A stretch of 64,000 nucleotides of DNA from Synanceia verrucosa. Lineage: Eukaryota; Chordata; Actinopteri; Perciformes; Synanceiidae. Positions 56,140 to 64,000 of this stretch are shown one piece after another. Both the position numbers and the translations under genes were made by a program. Below the pieces are notes generated by a model that searched no databases, had not been told where the DNA came from, and saw only the letters and a list, made by a program, of their open reading frames with translations. The stretch is from positions 20,478,169 through 20,542,168 of the forward strand of contig CM056556.1 in assembly GCA_029721515.1 (NCBI GenBank), given 5' to 3'. How positions within the stretch are numbered: position 1 is the stretch's first letter; the number at the start of each line of letters is the position of its first letter.

Positions 56140-57876
56140 GTAAGTACTTTACTCTTCAGCAGCTAAATGCTCCATCATGTGCATAGGCTAGATGCTAACT
56201 TTACCTACCTGTCATTTGGTGCTGGGCAGGTAGCATTCAGTGGGTTTGTCAGAGCTCTTTAATTCAAAATAGCAACCCAGTCACCAGAAAAAAGTTGGAA
56301 CTGGACACTGGATAGGTTGACGCTGCTAAACCAACAATATGTTTTATAAATACTGCACATTTAATCAAATTCTCAAATCATCCTTGTAGAAAAGAAATGC
56401 TATGTGATGTAGTTAAAGTTGTGAAACAATTGTTTAGGTTCAGGCAACAAAACTACCTGATTAAATTTAGAAAAAAGAACATGATTTGTGTTCAAATAAT
56501 AATGTTTAAATGTAACATTACAACCATAACGATGCAATGAAACCACTGTATGTAGGTCTAGTAAAGATCTACATAGTTTAGTTAAAAGTGCTGTGTTTGT
56601 ACAGCGAACACAATGCTGAACGTTGGTAATATGGTACATAATCACCTGATTGTAATGTGACAAGCAGGAATGAAAGTTTACCTAGTATAGAAACTGAAGA
56701 GGGCTGAAGGAGAACATTAGCAGCTTGTCATTTCAAAGGTCTTCATTACACCACTACCAGCTGTCTGATTAGTCTTATTTTATAGCTCATGACTTATTTA
56801 TAATATAGATCATCCTAGGTGTTGTGGACTTTTTTCTTTTCACCAATATTTCATCTACATTGTACATTTACAACCCAAAACCATGACCTACAAGGTAAAA
56901 CTGATTTAACTTCTAAAGAAAACATTTCAGTGTGCTTTTCCATCTTGGACAGTTAGGCAGTTTCAAGGTTGTCACTGATAAAATACTGAGTAATAAAGTA
57001 ATAAATAGATAGGCAAAAAAAAAAAATAAAAGTGTTTCAGATATTCATGCGACAGTATAGACCTATATAGAAATGAAAGCCTTGGGTGCCCGTGCTGTAG
57101 ATGAACTTATCTTGTTCTTTGCATGAGAAGTCTTGGGCAAACAAAACATACCCAACACATGTAAACACTTTACCAAAGGTTAAACTGAAAGCTACACAAA
57201 CAAACTCTCCAGAATGGTTATGTGGAATGATGGAGGTGAGTGACAGTCACAAAGCCCAAGGTTTCATTGAAGTGCGAGAATACATTGCTGTAGCACTGAA
57301 TGCTACTCTGCAGGGTTTTGTTTTCTAAGGCTCATCTTGTAATAGGATAAATTCCATAGGGCAAAAGTTTGATTAATTTATGTGCTCAAGTGTTACTTTA
57401 TTTATTCTCTTTGAATATCAGAACCATTCAGCGGGATTCAATGCAGAATTACCGACGCTTCATGGCCAAAGTTCAGTTAATTTACATTTTTAATCACTTT
57501 TTTCTACTTACATTATTGACACACTTGTGCTTCCATCATGTGTGGGAGAGTGCAAGGCTTCTGCAATAAAATATGTACAATACTTTTATGCCTGAATCTG
57601 AGGTTCCTCACCTATTCCTGTCATCAGGACCTATCAGTCCTTGACTGTATAAGTATAATGTGATGTCACCAGGTAACACATTTACAAAATATCTGCAGTG
57701 CCATGAAAAAGTATTTGCCCCTGTCTCAATTTTTTTGCAACAATTAATATTAGACAAAGATAACAGAGTAAATACAAAATGCAGTTTTAAATTATGTTTT
57801 AATTCATTAAGGAAAAAAACTACCAAATCTACCTGGTCATATATGAAAAAGTAATTGCCCCTTAAACCTAATAACT

Positions 57877-58368
57877 CAGCGTATTCTCATGAAGCGGGTC
57901 GTCTGATATCATACAAAAAGTTAGGCACAGATTTTCGTGCATATTTTACAAATCACTGGCAATAAGAGCGATCAGCGCATGTGTGAGCTCTGAAAAGAAC
58001 CCAGAAACGACAGCCTTAAAAATGCCGGACATTCCTTTCACTGTCAGTTGAAACCGTAACATTATTATGTATTGGAATATGCCCTTACAACACTTCCAGC
58101 GATGGTTAGGATTACAGGGGTTAGGCTTATGGAAATAAAATGCATATTTCCCACTAGAAATGTGATTAAAACACACCCAAACTCATAAACTATTCCACTG
58201 AAAACGTAAGGAACGTACACTGAGAACGTAATAAATGTCCGACATGTTTTCACAGACAGAGCAGCCTGCATCGAACGTCACGTGATGTCCGCATTACATG
58301 GGTTATATACAAATTATAGTGCAATATTTTTTGTAGTAATTTGTATGGCTACTTCATGAGACCAGGTT
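57877..58368. mobile_element. hAT-like MITE in the Tc1 relic
   Basis: The left end CAGCGTATTCTCATGAAG and the right end (complement CAACCTGGTCTCATGAAG) are inverted repeats. The flanks taataact (57869-57876) and gaataact (58369-58376) match at 7 of 8, a hAT-sized target duplication. The interior has no transposase. Confidence 0.82.
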
Positions 58369-58594
58369 GAATAACTGGTTGTGCTGCTGTTGGCACAACT
58401 GATTTACCATAACTGGCAATCTTTCACATCGTTGTGGAGGGATTTTGGCCAACTCATCTTTGCAGAATTGTATTTCAATCTGATTTAAGTCCTGATTTTG
58501 ACAAGGCCACTGCAAAACCTGATTTATTTTTTAGCTATTTAGAGATGGGCTTGCTGGTGTGATGCTGTTTTTATAGAACAATTTGTGTTTTAGG

Positions 58595-58783
58595 CCAGAT
58601 GTAACTGAATGTACACCTTCCAAAAAGTTTCACTTTTGTCTCATCAGTCCACATAATATTTTCTTGTCTTAGGATCAATATAATGTTTTTGGGAAATGTG
58701 ATACAAACCTTTGCATTTTGCTTTTGGTCAGCAGTGTGTTTGCCTTGGAGCTCTCCCATGGATGCTATTTTTGCCTTGTCTCT
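58595..58783 (-). pseudogene. Tc1-like transposase fragment (first catalytic block)
   Basis: The minus-strand frame contains IIMWTDETKVKLFGR-type sequence (N-I-M-W-T-D-E-T), where the Asp after WT is the first catalytic residue. Upstream (higher coordinates) the frame is cut by the MITE at 58785. The second Asp and the Glu are not seen. Confidence 0.65.
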
Positions 58784-58784
58784 G

Positions 58785-59220
58785 ACCCCTGATTTCCACT
58801 GAATGCAGAACAACGCCGATGTCCATCATTGTCCATCATCCACCCCCAGATCCATCTGGTGTGGCTCTGCTGGACAGCTGGAATCATGAGGACTAACAAG
58901 ATCATAGATAACATTATGTTATTATACTATTATTCTGAACCTCCATAATTAGCATCTCCTTGGTCCTTGGTCCATGGTGTTAAAATGGCTAAACGGTGTC
59001 TAAAAAACTTTTCACGGTCCCACCGATTATGTGATCCACCACGAATACGGATTATTTTATTTTGAAAATTAAGTGGATGGAAGCTCTATTTATTTTGGCA
59101 GACATTGACGAGTCTGTGTCATTACACGTTCAGTGGACATTGACACAATTATTTGAATGGAAACCTATTGGGTCTGACGAAAAGGTCAGTGTCGCTCCAC
59201 ATTCAATGGAAATTAGGGGT
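58785..59220. mobile_element. MITE of the 20885 family, inside the Tc1 relic
   Basis: The ends ACCCCTGATTTCCACTGAAT and (complement) ACCCCTAATTTCCATTGAAT are inverted repeats with two mismatches. It shares internal phrases with the copy in the parva intron. The Tc1 sequence on its two sides is adjacent in the family as I remember it. No target duplication could be confirmed. Confidence 0.78.
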
Positions 59221-59400
59221 TACTCATTGTTGAATCATGAACACTAACCTTAAAGCTGCTGTTCTTTAAATTTAGTTCTGGTTTCTTTTGTGACCTCCTT
59301 GGTGAGTCACTGATGTGTTCGAGTTATTTTGGTAGGCCTGCCACAGACAGATTTTTAGAGATCGTTTTGCCTTTTTCACTTTATCCGACAGGTCATTTTG

Positions 59401-60049
59401 GCGATTTCTTAATTCAACGTGCAATTGCTGTTGTCACTGTCATTTGTTAAATGGCTTTTGGACACTCAAACATATTGTACAATTGTCTAGAATGACTTGG
59501 CTTATACATTACAGGATATTCTGCAATATTAATTACAAGTGTGGTGGATGTCAGATTTCTTTCATTCGTAAAATGTCAAGACTGTCCTTAAAAGAACTGA
59601 GAGGAGCTGACTCGAGTGGCCATGACTGAAGTCAGCTGTGATCACACCCACAATGGCGCAGCCCTCCCACTCTCAGGTCCACCGGGCTGTGCCAGGCTGC
59701 GCTGGTCTACCAAATTACCAAAATCAATCTAACCTGCATCACATTTCTGCTGTTCTTGTACCTGGTCTGTGAAAATAAAGCCCTAAATGATTATGACTAA
59801 GTAAAAACTGAAACAAAAGAATGCTTCACAAAGAAGGTAAGTGTGCAATTAATTATATGTTTTATAATATAAAACAGAAAATCACTCCAAAGAGGAAAAA
59901 GATAAGTAACTAATAAAGGTGAGAAAATTAAGGCACTCACAAAAAATGAGCAGACAAGTAGCAAACAAACAGACTAAACTCTCAACTGAGCAGACTATCA
60001 AACAAAGTAACAAAGTAAATCCTAATAAATTCAAAATCCACGCTAATGT
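59401..60049. other. Intergenic, no gene seen
   Basis: AT-rich DNA without a recognised family. 59640-59700 is locally G+C-rich. Nothing further. Confidence 0.4.
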
Positions 60050-60599
60050 TCCTTAATAAGCAAGAATGACACAATCCCATAATAAATACCCCATTTGTGA
60101 TGACAACTGAAGGATTTAGGTGTTAAAATTACTCCTGAAGTAGATGAACTATCCTCTGCAAACTATAACCCCCCTGTTAGAAAAAATAACTGAAGCACTA
60201 AATCACTGGTGTACTTTGCCCATATCTATGATCGGGCAAATAAATCTAATTAAAATGACCATATTACCACAATTTTTATACGATTTTCAAACACTCCCAC
60301 TGCCATTACCAAAGATATTTTATGATAAACTCAACAAATTATTTAGCCAATTCATTTGGAACGATAGAAGAGCCAGACTACGTCTTAAACTATTGTACTT
60401 GTTTTATGAGAGGGGTGGGCTTCAACTTCCCAACCTCAGATGGTATTATATGGCTGCCCAACTAACCTCAGCATCCTACTACTTCAGCGGCTCCTGCCTG
60501 GATGTACATTGAACGTGAATCCACTCCACTACCATTAACTTTAACTATTAACCACAGTTGTAAAACATCCTGTTCAAAGCCAATATATCAACGTCATTT

Positions 60600-60715
60600 T
60601 GTCACCTTTATAATGCAGACAGTGATGACTATGGCTGTGCAATATGGTCAAAATGTCATATCCTATAACCTCTTCAATACAAGCAGCACTGATGACCAGT
60701 TTACAAGCACAGATA
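60600..60715. repeat. Direct repeat, first unit
   Basis: The segment 'cctttataatgcagacagtg ... aatatggtcaaaatgtcata ... acctcttcaatacaagcagc' is repeated with few changes at 60979-61085, 379 bases downstream. Confidence 0.85.
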
Positions 60716-60744
60716 AGCTAGCATGAGCAAGTTAGCACTGAGCT

Positions 60745-60925
60745 AGGCCCAAACATACACCGGAACAGACACAGAGTGCGTAAAATACAAATTTTGCAAC
60801 GGTCATGGTCTCTGTTCGGCATCTATTTTTCACATCAACCCACTTTAAATGTGACATGGACCTTCTGATTCACAGAGATCTCACAGGAAACGACTAGCAG
60901 CAGAGCGCTCCACTATGGAAGCTTT
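60745..60925. repeat. Fragment related to the right arm of the 38607 piggyBac-like MITE
   Basis: The phrases 'ttcacagagatctcacagg', 'actagcagcagagcgctc' and 'cactatggaag' parallel 'ttcacagaaatttcacatg', 'actagcagcattgtgctc' and 'gactatggaag' near 39590-39640. It lies between the two direct-repeat units. Confidence 0.55.
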
Positions 60926-60978
60926 GAGCTGAACGGACATCCAGATTCTGCTCCGTTCAGTCTGCTGGAGTCTGTGAG

Positions 60979-61085
60979 CACCTTTATAATGCAGACACTG
61001 GAGACTATGACTGTGCAATATGGTCAAAATGTCATATCCTATAACCTCTTCAATACAAGCCGCACCTACGACCAGCTTACACAGA
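60979..61085. repeat. Direct repeat, second unit
   Basis: Second copy of the unit at 60600-60715; the blocks aatatggtcaaaatgtcata and acctcttcaatacaagc are identical. Confidence 0.85.
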
Positions 61086-61744
61086 AATGCTAATGTTAGC
61101 ATTGGGCTAATACGCGCTACAATAGTAGCTAAGTTAGCAAACATTACATGTTTCATGAAAATAATAACTCCTCCCGAAGCTAAACAAATAATTACCTGTC
61201 CAACATAACGAAAGCAGAAATTTCTGCATCACTTTTCAGTCCCTTCAGATGTCTCAGTGTCTCCACCGATGTTCACTCTGGTTTGTCCTCTTATCTTTAT
61301 CCAGAGTTTTGTCTTTCAGTCTTTTCTGCCTCCATCTTTCTTCTCTTTGTCTGTTTAGCAGGGTGAGCCGTCAGAAGTAACGCTGTAAGTGGTATTTTTG
61401 GCTGCATATTCTCTGCCATTGTTCTCTACAGAAGGGATTTTCCGGCTAATTCTGTATTTCTGCAGAGTAGTGTGTTGGATATTTCTGGAAACAGTGGGGA
61501 GGAGGGAGGGACAGAGGGGTAACGTGAGCAGAACGAGACATGATTGGTTCTCCCATCTCGCTCCGAGAGGCAGTTGATTGGTCAGAGTTTTTACAGTCCT
61601 GCAGCTGTCACAGAGATCTGATTCTTTTCCTTCCTTTTTCTGAACACATAATATATCGACTGCTCTCAGGGTGGAAGGATCATTTCACCCAGTAGAACAA
61701 AAAGTGTTTCTGAACACAATCATGTATTGCAACTTTAATATCAA
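61084..61744. repeat. Dispersed repeat copy 2 (empty site for the 41213 hAT MITE)
   Basis: About 660 bases match 40826-42524 without the hAT MITE. The insertion target is single here (gtgtgttg, 61470-61477). It interrupts the L1-like LINE relic, so it or its surrounding block arrived after that LINE. Confidence 0.82.
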
Positions 61745-62325
61745 TGTGCCTTTCAATGCCAAACTGTGTGTGCTTGGAATATATCCAAAGAACTTTCCTC
61801 AATCACTGAAGCAGACCATACCACTGGACTTTGGACTATTACAAGCCAGGAGGGTTATCACACTATGTTGGAAGAGTATGGATGCTCCTTCATTAGGAAA
61901 GTGGATAAAGGAACTTTCCAGCTGTATAGGATTAGAAAGACTAACATACATTGCAAAGAGCAAACAAAAAGACTTCAATAAAATTTGGGAACCTTACATG
62001 ACTATCATGACAGAAGGGAACTTAAGATTCACTTGAGAACATTTGTAAACCATAGAGGGATTTTTTTTATTTTTCTATTTATTTGTGTGTGTTATGTAAA
62101 TTTATATCATAATTTGATGCAAGTGTGTATATATGTTAGTATGTATTGTATGTGTTGTTATTGTATAATGGAAGAAAACAATAAATACATTTGGGGAAAA
62201 AAAACAAAGTAAATCTCTCAAACAGTAACAAACAGACACTTGACTATACGAACGTTGACATGGAATGGCTGGTTGACATGACATATGAAATAATAAATAA
62301 AAAATAAATAATAATTAATAATAAC

Positions 62326-62690
62326 GGGCAGCACGGTGGTGTTGTGGTTAGCACTGTCGCCTCACAGCAAGAAGGTACGGGGTTCGAATCCTGGGCCCGG
62401 GGCCTTTCTGTGTGGAGTTTGCATGTTCTCCCCGTGTCTGCGTGGGTTCTCTCGGGGTACTCTGTACATCCAAAAACATGCATGGGGATTAGGTCAATTG
62501 GCTAATTTAAATTGGCCGTAGGTGTGAATGTGAGTGTGAGTGGTTGTCTGTCTCTATGTGCCCTGTAATGAACTGGCAACTTGTCCAGGGTGTACCCTGC
62601 CTTTCACCCTAAGACAGCTGGGATAGGCTCTAGCCCCCCCGCGACCTTATGTGAGGATAAGCGGTAGAAAATGGATGGATGGATGGATAA
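62326..62690 (+). mobile_element. Full-length tRNA-headed SINE
   Basis: It begins gggcagcacggtggtgttgt. A polymerase III B box ggttcgaatcc lies at 62391-62401 and a possible A box tagcactgtcgcc at about 62349. The body continues through gtggagtttgcatgttctcc and gtgagtggttgtctgtctct to gctgggataggctctagccc, ending in four GGAT units. It is the longest copy in the window and the reference for 4792, 6398, 17525 and 36776. A LINE-type tail is possible; the lineage name was not determined. Confidence 0.82.
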
Positions 62691-64000
62691 TGATAACTGG
62701 CATAGAACAGGGGAAGACAGACTATTTATACAAGAGGTAAGGGGACACAGCTGCAAACAATCAGGGTTGGGCAGGAGGGCAGGAAGTGGACTGGAATGAG
62801 GAAAACAATACAAAACAAAAAAGGAAATGACAAGACAATATGACTGAACGTAAATAAAAAGGTGACTTAACTTCACAGAAATGACCAGCAATGACACTCA
62901 GATCTTATAAGAGATTTCCTCATCAACATTAACTTTTTCTTAGAATTTTACCACCCATCAACCTAACCCGACAACTCAAAGCTGTTGAAAATTGTTTCAA
63001 TAAAAAGCATGAGGTCTGACAAATGCGTTAAAAGGATTTCCTTCATTATAAAATCATCATAGAAACAATATTGAAAAAAATAATTTTTTGGGCTGTCACA
63101 CAGAAGAACACTTTGATACCACTGGCTGTGAGCTTACATCACTGTGCAAGTGCACTGCTGTGGCAGTGAAACTGGCCTGGGAAGTTCGCATGTTCTCTGT
63201 GGTAGGTTTCTCTGGCTTCCTCCCACAGTCCAAAGACATGCTATCTCTATGAGTCAACCACGGACTTGCAATTCTGTTTTCACCCAATGTCAGCAGGGAT
63301 CAGCTACAGTGTTACCAAAATAAGAGAGTGAGAATGAGTAAACAGACTGAATTTTTTTGTGATGACAGTCTGCACTACAAGTGCACTAACTTGCTAAAAA
63401 AGCTTACTTTTGAGTAGCTACACTCTGCAAGCAACATGGGAGGTGGTTTGGTGTCTTGCTCAAGGGTGCTGTGATGAGTTTTATGGACACTGTTGGGATT
63501 GAAATTGTTCATTTCAGCCTCTGCATAAATGTCATCCTACACTCAGCTCATGTGGAGATGCCACACCCTTATTGTTTAGATTGGTCCCTACAGACCACGA
63601 GAGGGCTTTTGCTGACATTTTGCACCCATCAACTCTGAAGTACTCCATCTTTATTCTTCCCTCTGTCATTTCAAGCACAGGAGAAGAGGACACCCCACAT
63701 ATTAAATTACACACACTTTGAGATGAATGCACAGATTAGAAGGTTCCAGTTAAAGCAGTGTTGCCCCAAATAGATCTTACTGGACAAATTTGTTCCACCA
63801 CAAAAATAAACTCAAAGAGTTTCTTCGAAGTGAATCTATTTGGATTTTATGGCTTCTGTGTTCTAAATCTGAGCAGTCATTTTGATCTTTTTATGACACA
63901 CAAACCAATGCAAGTACATAAATCTCAGCAAGCTAATGCTGACTTGATTCGTTTCTAAATTATTAATGTGCTTTCGCCCCTTAGATACAAGCGCTTGGCC
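62691..64000. other. Intergenic to the window end
   Basis: A diverged SINE-like fragment is seen at about 63158-63290 (agttcgcatgttctctgtgg, 'ttcctcccacagtccaaagacatgc') and a short piece at 63448 (tcttgctcaagggtgctg). No gene was recognised. Confidence 0.45.

Larger units (their letters stand above)
54764..57690. other. Intergenic stretch, two orphan exon-like segments
   Basis: No protein family is recognised. Exon-like segments at 55878-55962 and 56111-56139 are listed separately. A poly-T run lies at about 55776-55788. The rest is AT-rich and appears unique. Confidence 0.35.
57696..59400 (-). mobile_element. Tc1-like transposon relic with two later insertions
   Basis: The plus-strand start CAGTGCCATGAAAAAGTATT is the terminal repeat of a fish Tc1-like family as I know it. 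The sequence then runs 'gccccttaaacctaataact', is broken by the 57877-58368 insertion and resumes 'aataactggttgtgctgctg'. The transposase is read on the minus strand (WTDETKVKLFGRCTFSYIW near 58595-58660). A second insertion (58785-59220) follows, after which Tc1-like sequence resumes (cattgttgaatcatgaacac ... ttttggtaggcctgccac). The far end near 59400 is not well defined. Confidence 0.75.
60050..62190 (+). pseudogene. L1-like LINE relic split by another repeat
   Basis: Part one (about 60110-60560): DLGVKITPEVDELSSANYN then WCTLPISMIGQINLIKMTIL, PQFLYDFQTLPLPLPK, LFSQFIWND and ERGGLQLPNLRWYYMAAQL. This order is the C-terminal half of an L1-type ORF2 after the catalytic core. Part two (61745-62036): LCVLGIYPKN, then ARRVITLCWKSMDAPSLGKW and FNKIWEPYM, followed by a tail with 'aataaatac' near 62180. 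The C..C..H region expected between them is missing and 60561-61744 is unrelated repeat. Both parts are in the same orientation. Confidence 0.72.

Noticed and set aside
62380..62410. Functional tRNA gene
   Set aside because: Only polymerase III box-like words are present within a dispersed SINE; there is no cloverleaf.

Overview
This window looks like nuclear DNA from a bony (teleost) fish. It is AT-rich and full of microsatellites. It carries one vertebrate multi-exon gene with GT-AG introns, and almost everything else is fish-type transposable elements: Tc1-like and hAT transposons, MITEs, tRNA-headed SINEs with GGAT tails, and L2/CR1-, Jockey/I- and L1-like LINEs. No prokaryotic features, rRNA, functional tRNA or CRISPR array were seen. 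Family names come from recognising motifs and remembered sequences, not from a database search.

The only clear host gene is alpha-parvin (parva), on the + strand at 7696-27430. Twelve exons join in frame and encode about 326 residues, ending at TGA 27428-27430. They cover everything after the short first coding exon, which is not in the window and should lie upstream of base 1. The two calponin-homology domains are complete. Alpha-parvin joins ILK and PINCH in the focal-adhesion complex that links integrins to actin. A 3'UTR with several AATAAA signals follows.

Layout. 1-7.6 kb: LINE relic with both ends but no middle, a foldback MITE, a hAT element keeping only transposase ends, a Tc1 relic split by a SINE, and an L1-like tail. 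7.7-28.6 kb: parva, with a deleted Tc1 copy, two nested hAT MITEs of one family, and other MITEs in its introns. 29.5-36.8 kb: a Tc1-like element with all three catalytic motifs but a broken frame, two LINE relics back to back, and a second Tc1 family copy. 36.8-42.5 kb: nested MITEs with clear target duplications (Harbinger-like, piggyBac-like, hAT). 47-50.3 kb: a minus-strand LINE mosaic. 52-54.8 kb: half MITE, possible retroelement end, second piggyBac-like MITE. 57.7-62.7 kb: a Tc1 relic with two insertions, an L1-like relic split by another repeat, and a full-length SINE.

The intervals 28.6-29.5, 37.7-38.6, 42.5-46.9, 50.3-52, 54.8-57.7 and 62.7-64 kb show no convincing gene. In mammals the gene after PARVA is TEAD1, as far as I recall; none of its coding exons were found here. 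No new defence or metabolic system is evident. The value of the window is its readable transposon stratigraphy: many insertions have intact target duplications and one has a paralogous empty site.
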